Made by a program: the position numbers and the translations under genes
Part shown: in pieces, positions 7,612 to 15,945 of the stretch
Position numbering within the stretch: position 1 is the first letter of the stretch
How the letters are laid out: the number at the start of each line of letters is the position of its first letter
Notes under the pieces: model-generated
What the model was told of the DNA's origin: nothing
The model's database searches: none
The model's input: only the letters and a program-made list of their open reading frames with translations
Assembly: GCA_965215315.1 (NCBI GenBank)
Contig: CBDCDB010000008.1
Span: 1,674,001 to 1,738,000, forward strand
Source of the DNA: Truepera sp965215315
Lineage (GTDB): Bacteria > Deinococcota > Deinococci > Deinococcales > Trueperaceae
Direction: 5' to 3'
DNA: 64,000 nucleotides

Positions 7612-9420
7612 GTGAAGAGATTATTAGCCGTTTCAAGTCTTTTGGTTCTAGCAACTTTTGCGTTTGCTCAAGATGAGCAGCTAGAGACGATAGAGAACCC
7701 TTTCGTGTATCCGGCAGAATGGAGTTCGGCAGCTCAAGGCGAAGCCACGATGGGCGGACAGTTCCGTTCGTACAGCATCAGCGATTTCGACTCATTTAAC
7801 CCGTTTACAGTTTCCTCATCGCCTGACTTACCAAACGATGGGATGACCAACGGCGACGGATACAACGGTCTTGTCCGCCGTAATCCTAATGATCTGCAGG
7901 AGTGGGTGCCGTACATGGCGGAAAGCTATGAAGTTTCCGACGATGGCACCGAGTACACTTTCCAAATTCGTCAGGGCATGCGCTTCAGCGACGGTGAAGA
8001 GATTACTGCTGAAGACTGGGTTAAATCCTTCGAGATTACGACTGATCCCGACGTAGGTGCAAACGCTTTCAGCAACTGGTTTATCGAAGACAAACCGATT
8101 ACCGTCTCGAGCAGCGGCGACTACGAACTGACGATAACTTTTCCTCAACCCGATGCTGGAGCGCTGTCAATTGCTTCCTATACGCCCTGGCCCGCTCATA
8201 TCTTCGGCCCAGTCTATGATGAAGGTGGCGCAGAAGCTATCACCGAAATGTGGACGCTCAGCGAAGACCTCGCAAACGTTGTTTCACCAGGGCCGTTCGT
8301 TCCCGCTGCCTATACACCTGGCGAACGCGCGACCTTTGAACGCAACCCTTACTTCGGTACTTGGAACGTAGACAGCGAGGCCAATCAGTTGCCTTACTTA
8401 GACGGTCTTGCTGTAACCTTAGTTGCCGACCTCAACGGCGCACTGGCTGAATACTTGGGGGGCAACATCGACCTCTTCGGCCCGTCAACTGTCGAGCAGA
8501 TTCAGCAGATTCAGCAGTCCACGCAAGCAGGCCAGCTCGACGCGACGTTGCTACCAAACATAAGCGGTCAGGCCAGCTCACTCTGGATTACCTTTAACTG
8601 GAACCACGCCGACGCGCCTTTTAAGCAAGAGCTTTTCCGCGAAGATAAGTTTCGTTACGCGATGAGCCACCTTGTCGACCGTGAAGCGATGGTACGCCTT
8701 GTTTACGGCGGACTGGCAGAACCCATTTACGGCGGCGTATATCCGGTTTTAGACGAGTGGATCAATCCTGAAACGCCTACCTACCCTTACGATCCTGAGC
8801 GTGCTATAGAGCTTCTCGGCGAACTCGGTTTTACCGAACGCGACAACGAAGGCTTTCTCGTCAACGAAGACGGCCGCCGCGTATCGTTTAACCTCATCAC
8901 CAACTCTGGTAACGATCAGCGCGAGCAGGCTGCAAGGATCTTTGCCGATACCGCCAAAGAAGCAGGTGTACAGGTCAACGTTCGCCCTATCGCCTTTGAA
9001 GTACTCGTCAATCAGCTCACCGATCAAGCGGACGAGCGCGGTTTCGACGCTATCTTGCTCGGTCTCACAGGTGGCGACATCGACTGGCCTTTCGGTAGCA
9101 ACGTCACGCCTTGCGGTACTAACCTCCACGCGTTTAACTATCCGGTAGACGGAGAGTGCTTGGACACGCGCGAAATCAGTGCTGAGCGCCTCTACTATCA
9201 GGGCCGTAAACAGCTCGACCTAGAAGAGCGCCGTCAAACGGGTTTCGAGTTGCAGAGAATATGGAGTGAGCTGCAAGGGTTTACTTACCTGGTCGGGCCT
9301 TCGTATAACCCCACTTGGAACAACCGCGTCGGCGGTAACTATTCTGAAGAGATCATCACGTCGCTCCTTGCAGACGCCCTCTTCGGGCCACGTATTAAAG
9401 AACTTACCTTCATTCGTTAA
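7612..9420 (+). CDS. ABC transporter substrate-binding protein, peptide/oligosaccharide type (SBP_bac_5)
   Basis: Extracytoplasmic receptor of a Dpp/Opp-type importer, 602 residues, typical for the family. An N-terminal signal peptide (VKRLLAVSSLLVLATFAFA, cleavage after AFA) is followed by a mature domain with features such as WVPYMAESYEVSDDGTEYTF and IRQGMRFSDGEEITAEDW, the classic family signature. The GTG at 7612 fits GAGGAGG better (8-base spacing) than the GTG at 7606. Substrate could be peptides or an oligosaccharide: several cluster-5 binding proteins in thermophiles bind sugars. A non-terminating hairpin separates it from the permease genes. Confidence 0.9.
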   Translation: MKRLLAVSSLLVLATFAFAQDEQLETIENPFVYPAEWSSAAQGEATMGGQFRSYSISDFDSFNPFTVSSSPDLPNDGMTNGDGYNGLVRRNPNDLQEWVPYMAESYEVSDDGTEYTFQIRQGMRFSDGEEITAEDWVKSFEITTDPDVGANAFSNWFIEDKPITVSSSGDYELTITFPQPDAGALSIASYTPWPAHIFGPVYDEGGAEAITEMWTLSEDLANVVSPGPFVPAAYTPGERATFERNPYFGTWNVDSEANQLPYLDGLAVTLVADLNGALAEYLGGNIDLFGPSTVEQIQQIQQSTQAGQLDATLLPNISGQASSLWITFNWNHADAPFKQELFREDKFRYAMSHLVDREAMVRLVYGGLAEPIYGGVYPVLDEWINPETPTYPYDPERAIELLGELGFTERDNEGFLVNEDGRRVSFNLITNSGNDQREQAARIFADTAKEAGVQVNVRPIAFEVLVNQLTDQADERGFDAILLGLTGGDIDWPFGSNVTPCGTNLHAFNYPVDGECLDTREISAERLYYQGRKQLDLEERRQTGFELQRIWSELQGFTYLVGPSYNPTWNNRVGGNYSEEIITSLLADALFGPRIKELTFIR

Positions 9421-9443
9421 GGGTAAAACATAACAGGTTAGTT

Positions 9444-9478
9444 GAAGCGGAACCCAGTTAAAAGTTTGGTTCCGCTTC
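9444..9478 (+). other. intercistronic hairpin after the binding-protein gene
   Basis: GAAGCGGAACC and GGTTCCGCTTC pair perfectly over 11 bp around a 13-base loop, with no T-run after it. It probably protects the upstream message from 3' decay so that more binding protein than permease is made; this is inference from similar operons. Confidence 0.6.
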
Positions 9479-9533
9479 AGCCTTACCGTAGGTGTTACAC
9501 ATTCCAGAGTTCTTTAGTACAGGAGATTCTTAG

Positions 9534-10514
9534 GTGACTGCATTTATTATTCGCCGAATTATCAATACCATACCTACGCTACTCGGTTGCAGTCTGCTCA
9601 TCTTTTTTATTACTCAAGCAGCGCCGGGAGATTTTTTATCAGCTCGTTTGGCTGACCCTAACATCAGCCCGGAAGCTATCGAGAACCTACGCCGCAACTT
9701 CGGTCTCGACCAACCTGTTTATATCCAATATTTTACCTGGCTGAGTAACATTTTACGCGGCGATTTCGGACTTTCGTTTACCTACCGAGCGCCGGTTCTA
9801 GACGTTGTTACACCTCGCATCATTAATTCTCTCTATCTCGTTGTACTTTCGACCGTTTTTCTTTATCTCATCGCTATTCCGCTAGGCGTTTACGGCGCAG
9901 TTAATCAGTACAGTTTTGGTGACAAGGTCTCGAGCGTTTTAAGCTACTTTTTCCTCGGTATCCCCAGTTTCTTCTTTGCACTCCTGGCTATCTTCTTCAT
10001 CTTGCAGCTCAATTTTGCAACCGGTTGGGGTATACCTTTGTCCGGCCTGACCTCACCCAACCACGCCGAGCTGGGTGAAGTTGGCAAAATACTCGATATT
10101 TTCAAGCACATTTTGGTACCTGCGCTCATTCTGGTTTTGGGTGATATTGCCAGCTTGAGCAGGTATATGCGGGGACAGATGCTCGAGTATCTGGGCGCAG
10201 ACTATATCCGCACTGCGCGCTCCAAAGGTATCAAAGAGAGAACCGTTATCTACAAGCACACGCTGCGTAACGCGATTATTCCCTTTGTCGCTACGATTGG
10301 AGGTCTCTTGCCCGCACTCTTTACCGGCGCAGGTTTTGTGGAAGTGGTCTTTTCCTATCCAGGGATTACACCGATGTTTTTGACTGCTATCACACAGCAA
10401 GACATCTTTATCGTTAGCGGTTTCAGCATGATTACAGCCGTACTCCTGGTAGTTGGGAACCTCTTGGCGGATATTCTTCTAGGCGTAGTAGACCCGAGGA
10501 TTCAATATGGATAG
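9534..10514 (+). CDS. ABC transporter permease, DppB type
   Basis: Inner-membrane permease of the Dpp-type importer, 326 residues. It has an N-terminal helix (IINTIPTLLGCSLLIFFITQ), the extracytoplasmic segment with FGLDQPVYIQYFTWL and LRGDFGLS typical of DppB proteins, five further helices and the cytoplasmic EAA loop (DYIRTARSKGIKERTVIYKHTLRNA) that contacts the ATPase. Start GTG at 9534 is preceded by AGGAGA. It overlaps the next permease gene by 8 bases. Confidence 0.93.
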   Translation: MTAFIIRRIINTIPTLLGCSLLIFFITQAAPGDFLSARLADPNISPEAIENLRRNFGLDQPVYIQYFTWLSNILRGDFGLSFTYRAPVLDVVTPRIINSLYLVVLSTVFLYLIAIPLGVYGAVNQYSFGDKVSSVLSYFFLGIPSFFFALLAIFFILQLNFATGWGIPLSGLTSPNHAELGEVGKILDIFKHILVPALILVLGDIASLSRYMRGQMLEYLGADYIRTARSKGIKERTVIYKHTLRNAIIPFVATIGGLLPALFTGAGFVEVVFSYPGITPMFLTAITQQDIFIVSGFSMITAVLLVVGNLLADILLGVVDPRIQYG

Positions 10515-11664
10515 TAACGCCGAACCTACAACAGAGACAGTGATAGCCTCTGCGGAGCAGTTGCAGCAGTCACAGTCCCGATCACAGTCACAAATTGCTT
10601 GGAAGCAGTTTCGCAAAAACCCGCTTGCGTTGGTAGGCGGCGCTATCCTTGGTTTCCTTACGCTTATTGCTATTTTTGCGCCATTTATCGCACCCTATGG
10701 TCTCAACGTTTACAGCCGCTCACAGATTACCCGGTTTCAGCCCCCCACCCCAATTCAATTTACCGATCCAGAAACAGGCAGCCCCACGCGCCCTTTTGTC
10801 TATCAGTACACTGAGGAATTGGACCTCGAAACGTTTGAAAACGCATTCGTCCCTGATTTGAACACCCGGTATCCTATACGCTTTTTCGTCGAAGGTGCGC
10901 CCTACAAAATTTTAGGGTTTATACCGGGGAACATTCATCTTTTTGGTGTTGAAGAACCCGGACGCATCTTTCCCCTCGGGGCTGACAGTTTGGGCCGCGA
11001 CCTCTTCAGCCGCACCCTGTTTGCTTCGCAGATATCTCTTACTATCGGCCTCGCTGCGACGGCCTTGACATTCTTTATCGGCGTCGTATTGGGGGGTGTT
11101 GCAGGCTATTTTGGCGGCTGGGTTGACGAGTTTGTTATGCGGCTTGTAGAGGTTATCTCAGCTATTCCCAGCCTTTTCTTGCTGCTTTCGCTGCGCGCCA
11201 TCTTTCCGATAGATATGAATCCCATCTTAATTCTCTACATCGTGATTCTTATCATCGCACTGATCGGCTGGGGCAATTTGGCCCGAGTTGTTCGTAGTCA
11301 GCTGTTGTCTACCCGCGAACTCGACTACATCCAAGCAGCTAAAGCGCTCGGCGCAGAGTCGCCCCGCATTATCTTCAAGCACATGCTGCCCTCTGTTTAC
11401 ACGTACCTGATTGTTTCTCTGAGCCTTACAATTCCACTTTTTATCTTGACCGAATCAGGGCTGTCTTTTCTGGGTTTAGGTGTCGCTGAACCCTATGCTA
11501 GTTGGGGTTCGCTTCTAACGCAGGCGCAGGAGGGTGGGTTCGCTTCGATTACAACGCGCCCGTGGGTGCTTATTCCCGGACTTTTTATCGTCGTAACCAT
11601 CACTAGCTTTCAGCTTCTTGGGGACGGCCTCCGTGACGCTTTCGACCCCCGTAAACGGCAATGA
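10507..11664 (+). CDS. ABC transporter permease, DppC type
   Basis: Partner permease of the Dpp-type importer, 385 residues, longer than E. coli DppC (about 300) because of an extended extracytoplasmic stretch at about residues 65-155 between the first and second helices. The OppC N-terminal domain is recognisable (WKQFRKNPLALVGGAIL). GADSLGRDLFSR, then the EAA loop ELDYIQAAKALGAESPRIIFKHMLPS, are the family signatures. Such a periplasmic insertion is common in the Thermus-Deinococcus and Chloroflexi versions. Confidence 0.92.
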   Translation: MDSNAEPTTETVIASAEQLQQSQSRSQSQIAWKQFRKNPLALVGGAILGFLTLIAIFAPFIAPYGLNVYSRSQITRFQPPTPIQFTDPETGSPTRPFVYQYTEELDLETFENAFVPDLNTRYPIRFFVEGAPYKILGFIPGNIHLFGVEEPGRIFPLGADSLGRDLFSRTLFASQISLTIGLAATALTFFIGVVLGGVAGYFGGWVDEFVMRLVEVISAIPSLFLLLSLRAIFPIDMNPILILYIVILIIALIGWGNLARVVRSQLLSTRELDYIQAAKALGAESPRIIFKHMLPSVYTYLIVSLSLTIPLFILTESGLSFLGLGVAEPYASWGSLLTQAQEGGFASITTRPWVLIPGLFIVVTITSFQLLGDGLRDAFDPRKRQ

Positions 11665-11737
11665 CGTGTCCTCCCGTGTTGGTAAATCGGCGCAATTTAT
11701 ATGATGTATACTCGTCTATGACAGGAGTCCTGTAAAT

Positions 11738-12754
11738 ATGGCTGACAAAGAGCGTATCCTCGAGGTCAACGACCTCAAGACCTATTTCGGTACCGACGAA
11801 GGTACGGTTAAAGCCGTCGACGGCGTGACGTTTCACATCAACCGCGGCGAAACGCTCGCAGTCGTCGGTGAATCGGGCTCGGGTAAATCGGTGACGAGTT
11901 TGTCTATCATGCGGCTGATTGCCCAACCGCCGGGGCGTATCGCGGGCGGCGAAATGCTCTTTGAAGGTCAGGACTTGGTCAAACGGAGCGAGTCGGAGAT
12001 GCGCAAGATTCGCGGCAACGACATCTCGATGATCTTTCAAGAACCGATGACCAGCCTGAACCCGGTCTACACCGTCGGCGACCAGATCGCCGAAGCCATT
12101 CAGCTCCACCAGAACAAACGCCGTAAACAGGCGATGAAACTTGCCACCGAGATGCTTGACTTGGTCGGCATCCCTGAACCGGGCAAACGGGTTCACAACT
12201 ATCCGCACCAGATGTCGGGCGGGATGCGCCAGCGCGTGATGATTGCGATGGCGCTGTCGTGCGGCCCCAAGCTGCTGATCGCCGATGAACCTACTACCGC
12301 GCTCGACGTGACGATTCAGGCGCAGATTTTAGACCTGATGCGGCAGCTTCAGCGTGAAATCGGCATGAGCATCTTGTTTATCACGCACGATTTGGGCGTC
12401 GTTGCCGAAATTGCCGACCGCGTGGTGGTGATGTACGCGGGCCGCGCCGTTGAAGAAGGCAGCGTCAACGAGATTTTTGCCAATCCGCAGATGCCTTACA
12501 CACTCGGCCTGATGAACTCGATTCCGCGTGTGGACAAGGCCGCTGAACATCAGGACAGGCTCGAGGCCATCCCCGGCAATGTTCCGAACCCGCTCTATCT
12601 GCCGCAAGGGTGCGCGTTTCATCCCCGTTGCAGCTTCGTCCGGGACGAATGTAAAGAGGCGATTCCGCCCCTCGAAGACACCGGCGGCGGGCATATGGTG
12701 CGCTGCATCCGCTGGAACGAACTCGAGCTTGATGAAGAGAAGGTGATGGCGTGA
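11738..12754 (+). CDS. ABC transporter ATPase, DppD type
   Basis: First of two ATPases of the importer, 338 residues. Walker A GESGSGKS, Q-loop IFQEPMTSLNPV, ABC signature MSGGMRQRVMIAMAL, Walker B LLIADEPTTALDV and H-loop ITHDL are all intact. The C-terminal oligopeptide-transporter domain carries the cysteine cluster GCAFHPRCSFVRDEC that binds an iron-sulfur centre in this family. ATG at 11738 has CAGGAG upstream. TATACT in the 73-base gap before it could be an internal promoter for the two ATPase genes. Confidence 0.94.
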   Translation: MADKERILEVNDLKTYFGTDEGTVKAVDGVTFHINRGETLAVVGESGSGKSVTSLSIMRLIAQPPGRIAGGEMLFEGQDLVKRSESEMRKIRGNDISMIFQEPMTSLNPVYTVGDQIAEAIQLHQNKRRKQAMKLATEMLDLVGIPEPGKRVHNYPHQMSGGMRQRVMIAMALSCGPKLLIADEPTTALDVTIQAQILDLMRQLQREIGMSILFITHDLGVVAEIADRVVVMYAGRAVEEGSVNEIFANPQMPYTLGLMNSIPRVDKAAEHQDRLEAIPGNVPNPLYLPQGCAFHPRCSFVRDECKEAIPPLEDTGGGHMVRCIRWNELELDEEKVMA

Positions 12755-13797
12755 GCGACGCTGTACGTGTAGTTCAGGAACCTGAACGCTCCTCCGGCGC
12801 AGACAAACGCGGCGTCACCAAAGGCGAGTACCTCTTGGAGATTAAAAACCTCAAAAAGTATTTTCCGATTAAGGGCGGCGTTTTTTCGCGCACCGTCGCC
12901 AACGTCAAAGCCGTTGAAGACGTGTCGCTCAATATCAAACCCGGTGAGGTTGTCGGACTCGTCGGCGAGTCGGGATCGGGTAAAACGACCGCCGGACGCA
13001 CAATCTTGCGGCTGATCGAACCGACCGAAGGCGAAATTATCTTTAACGGCACCGACATCGCCAAGGCGTCGCGTTCGCAGATGCGCGACTACCGTAAAGA
13101 GATGCAGATCATCTTTCAAGACCCGTTTGCCAGCTTGAACCCGAGGATGACCGTCGGCGACATTATCGGTGAAGCGCTAGATATTCACAAGCTCGCTCGG
13201 GGCAAGGCTCGAGAAGAGCGTGTCGTGCAACTTCTAGAACGCACCGGTTTGTCGGCGCAGCATATGCGGCGCTATCCGCACGAGTTTTCGGGCGGTCAAC
13301 GTCAGCGTATCGGCATCGCACGGGCGCTCGCGGTTGACCCGCAGTTTATTGTCGCCGACGAACCCGTATCGGCGCTCGACGTGTCGATTCAGGCGCAGGT
13401 CGTCAATTTGCTCCAAGACCTCAAAGAAGAACTCGGTCTAACGCTGCTTTTTATCGCGCACGATTTGGGCGTCGTCGAGTACATTTCCGACCGCGTGGTG
13501 GTCATGTATTTGGGCCGCGTGATGGAGATTGCGCCTGCCAAAGAACTCTACCGCAACCCGGTTCACCCCTACACTGAGGCGCTGCTCTCGGCGGTACCGA
13601 TCCCCGATCCGACCGTCAGACGCGAGCGCACCCTCTTACAAGGTGATATTCCTAGCCCCATCAACCCACCTTCAGGGTGCGTTTTCCGGACGCGTTGCCC
13701 GATTGCCAGTAAAGAGTGTGGGGAGGTCGTGCCGCCTCTAGAAGAGGTGTCACCGGGTCATTTCAAAGCGTGTATAAAGCGGCCTGGGCCTAACTAA
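12751..13797 (+). CDS. ABC transporter ATPase, DppF type
   Basis: Second ATPase, 348 residues, pairing with DppD. Walker A GESGSGKTT, Q-loop IFQDPFASLNPR, signature FSGGQRQRIGIARAL, Walker B FIVADEPVSALDV, H-loop IAHDL, and the C-terminal cluster GCVFRTRCPIASKEC. GTG start overlaps the DppD stop by four bases, so translation is coupled. It is the last gene before a strong terminator, completing a five-gene transporter operon. Confidence 0.94.
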   Translation: MSDAVRVVQEPERSSGADKRGVTKGEYLLEIKNLKKYFPIKGGVFSRTVANVKAVEDVSLNIKPGEVVGLVGESGSGKTTAGRTILRLIEPTEGEIIFNGTDIAKASRSQMRDYRKEMQIIFQDPFASLNPRMTVGDIIGEALDIHKLARGKAREERVVQLLERTGLSAQHMRRYPHEFSGGQRQRIGIARALAVDPQFIVADEPVSALDVSIQAQVVNLLQDLKEELGLTLLFIAHDLGVVEYISDRVVVMYLGRVMEIAPAKELYRNPVHPYTEALLSAVPIPDPTVRRERTLLQGDIPSPINPPSGCVFRTRCPIASKECGEVVPPLEEVSPGHFKACIKRPGPN

Positions 13798-13805
13798 AAT
13801 TTAAG

Positions 13806-13827
13806 AATCCGCTTCTGCGGATTTTTT
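13806..13827 (+). terminator. intrinsic terminator of the Dpp operon
   Basis: AATCCGC-TTCT-GCGGATT stem-loop followed by six T, starting 8 bases after the last stop codon. Confidence 0.93.
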
Positions 13828-13883
13828 ACTGTTTCAGGTGCTCATTTGAATACTTACTTAACCTGAGATGCTGTGTTGATTTG

Positions 13884-14837
13884 TCAAGCTTGAACTGAAG
13901 TTGGCTGGAAGGGTTTCCTGTGCGTAAGCACGCCAAAGATCATCCTTAGCAGTTTAGCCATACATGCTACCACCGCCGCCTTTTTATGTTTACCATGCCT
14001 CACCAGACGTTCAAAGAAGTCCTTAACGACAGGATTAAAACGAATAGCTGCGAGGCACGGCATGTACAAGATATGCCGCAAGTAGGCAGAACCTAAGCGT
14101 GAGATATGGCTTGGTTGAGCCACGCTCGTACCGGAGGTAAACTGGGTAGGTGTCAGCCCAACAAAGGCGACTAGCTTGCGTGCTGTAGCAAACCGCGCTA
14201 CCGAGCCTAACTCTGCCAGGAGCAGACACGCAGTCCGAATCCCAATCCCAGGAATGCTCGTCAACAACAAGAGTTCGTGCTCGTTCGAACGCTTCGTCTC
14301 CAGCTCGAGCTCATTCTCCAGGGCTTGCTTTTCTACTGCTAGTGAGGCCATGCGCCGCTTCAGGGAAGTCACCACCTCGGGATGAACCTGACCATGTTCG
14401 GCTGCCTCGAGCCGGTTCTTGAGTCGCGTCAGGTCCTTCGCTAGCGCCTGAATTTCCCGAGCGAGCGATTGCCGTAGCGGACTCACGGCGAGGGTGGGAG
14501 CAGGTTGCCGCTCTTTGACGTAAACCGCTAGCCACAAGGCGTCCGCTTTATCGGTTTTGTTACGGCGGTGCTGGCGCTTCATGAAATAGCTGACCTGGGC
14601 TGGATTAAGGATGCTCACGCTCACGTAAGTGCCTTGTAAGGTCGCAGCAAGACGCCGGTGGTAGGAGCCCGTTGCTTCTAGGGCCAGACGGCAGTTCGGA
14701 AAGAATTCGAGCCAAGTTAGCAGCTCACGATGGCCTTCTGGGGTGTTACCAAACTTTCCCCGATGGATTTCACCGGTATCAAGGAGTGCAGCCACGTCCA
14801 GGCTGAGTTTGCTTACGTCGATGCCTACAAACGTCAT
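13884..14837 (-). CDS. IS110-family DEDD transposase
   Basis: A 317-residue recombinase with the family's two domains. The N-terminal RuvC-like DEDD domain shows GIDVSK (Asp6), LALEATGS (Glu about 54), and NKTDKADAL (Asp about 98 and 101). A coiled central segment (about 125-185) is followed by the C-terminal Transposase_20 domain, LLTSIPGIGIRTACLLLAELG and FVGLTPTQFTSGTS with the candidate catalytic serine. No frameshift is seen, so the gene looks functional. IS110 enzymes are guided by an element-encoded bridge RNA; the candidate region is upstream (14838-14960). Confidence 0.93.
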   Translation of the reverse strand: MTFVGIDVSKLSLDVAALLDTGEIHRGKFGNTPEGHRELLTWLEFFPNCRLALEATGSYHRRLAATLQGTYVSVSILNPAQVSYFMKRQHRRNKTDKADALWLAVYVKERQPAPTLAVSPLRQSLAREIQALAKDLTRLKNRLEAAEHGQVHPEVVTSLKRRMASLAVEKQALENELELETKRSNEHELLLLTSIPGIGIRTACLLLAELGSVARFATARKLVAFVGLTPTQFTSGTSVAQPSHISRLGSAYLRHILYMPCLAAIRFNPVVKDFFERLVRHGKHKKAAVVACMAKLLRMIFGVLTHRKPFQPTSVQA

Positions 14838-14960
14838 CTCGTCCTCCAGCTTGGGTCCGGCTCTAGGCCACCACCGCTCGCATACTTGCAGATCCGGCCT
14901 TAACGGCTCAGGATGCTGGTTCGGAGTCTTGGTGATGGGTTGAGCAGGCCTATCTCAGGT
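14838..14960 (-). ncRNA. candidate bridge RNA region of the IS110 element
   Basis: Non-coding stretch upstream of the transposase start, where IS110-group elements encode their bridge RNA. It contains short direct repeats (GTTCGGAGT at 14919-14928 and again outside at about 14978). I could not derive a convincing two-loop fold by eye, so this rests on position alone. Confidence 0.25.
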
Positions 14961-15020
14961 ACGAGCTCAAACGCTCAGGTTCGGAGTCGGCCTTACTCTT
15001 GACCCGCACTCAACATACAA

Positions 15021-15199
15021 GTTCGGGGTTATTCTCACGTCCGGCACGCAAATCCTGTACTTTCGGTGACTGACAACCGTCTCGAGGATTGCGTTTTCGC
15101 TGTTAGTTAACCCGAGTTCGGAGTTATTCTCACGTCGGGTACGCGAATCCTGTAGTTTCGGCGACTGACGGCCTTCCCAAAGATTGCGACTTCGCCGTT
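15021..15199 (+). repeat. two tandem copies of an 84-bp unit, period 95 bp
   Basis: Copy A 15021-15104 and copy B 15116-15199 align without gaps, with 15 differences in 84 positions (about 82% identity). Both begin GTTCGG and share GTTATTCTCACGTC, AATCCTGTA, GACTGAC and GATTGCG. The unit is not in any supported gene and I saw no third copy in the window. Confidence 0.85.
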
Positions 15200-15567
15200 T
15201 CTTAAAAACACTCGAGCGTTTTGGTCATAAGGTACGCCTTAAGCTTATGAGAGGAAACCTGTCAGAGACGGAAAACCTATCCCCGGAGAAACCTCGAACT
15301 CAGGCTATAGTAGAAAAGCTTTTACGCGCTTCAAGACACTTTGCTCAGCTCGCCCGTTCACCTTTAGCTACCGGCAGCGGCTTCATTAACAATCTTGAGT
15401 TCAGCTTCCAGTAAGCTTCTGACTAGAGGCTGTTATGAACTTCCGAGGTAGGTCTTGCCTGTTGATAAAAGCTCACAATGTCTGTTCTGATGCGCTTTTC
15501 TTACGCTTTACGCTGCTTTTGTAAAATTTACAGAACTTGTCATAGATGCCGGGTGTTTGCCCCACTT
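15200..15567. other. gene-free stretch
   Basis: An open frame of 76 codons crosses part of this stretch on the plus strand but resembles no protein I know and has no ribosome site. The reverse strand, where the lost C-terminal part of the neighbouring transposase fragment should be, is full of stops. Probably degraded mobile-element DNA. Confidence 0.4.
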
Positions 15568-15780
15568 TTAGCTGTGAGTAAGCTCACAGCCGAAGCTTGC
15601 AGCTGCAACAGCTCCCGGAAACTTATCCTTAGGACTAGAGTTCATAACACGCTCTAGCTCGCCGACTATAGCGACGGTGAACAACTCGCTATGACTTGCC
15701 ACCTGTGTGCGCTGCTTGTGTAACGCAAACTGTGATCCGTTCTCCTTGAACCAGTTATCAACGAGAACGTAAACGTGCAA
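15568..15780 (-). pseudogene. transposase N-terminal remnant
   Basis: The translated start (VYVLVDNWFKENG, then SHSELFTVAIVGEL about 25 residues later) matches the N-terminal pattern of DDE transposases of the IS982/IS4-like type, in which an LVDDW segment is followed by an S-x-SE-x-LTLA helix. Homology appears to stop after about 45 residues and no DDE residues follow, so this is only a fragment. It adds to the evidence that 13.8-18.5 kb is a mobile-element graveyard. Confidence 0.55.
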
Positions 15781-15945
15781 GACAAATCTTCAAAACTATG
15801 CTGGTAGCGGGGATGTATGTTTATAGACAAAACCACCATCCCCTTTCTCTCGCCTCAGTTCAGGGGCAAACGGGGTAATCTTTCCTTGAACTTACATATA
15901 GTTTTTCCTAACCAAAATCCCAAGGGGCAGCCGCAGACCTCCTTA

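Larger units (their letters stand above)
13861..14960 (-). mobile_element. IS110-family insertion sequence (boundaries tentative)
   Basis: Contains one DEDD transposase gene. A 9-bp inverted repeat, ACCTGAGAT at 13861-13869 and ATCTCAGGT at 14952-14960, would give an element of about 1.1 kb, within the family range. IS110-group elements often lack classical terminal repeats, so these may not be the true ends. It sits directly behind the Dpp terminator and beside a tandem repeat. Confidence 0.5.

Noticed and set aside
15021..15199. Tandem repeat as a CRISPR array
   Set aside because: Only two units, with 84-bp repeats and an 11-base spacer, and the repeats are just 82% alike. CRISPR repeats are 25-45 bp and nearly identical. 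No cas gene is near.
15184..15414. 76-codon frame after the tandem repeat
   Set aside because: No ribosome site, no recognisable product, overlaps the end of the second repeat copy and lies in degraded mobile DNA.
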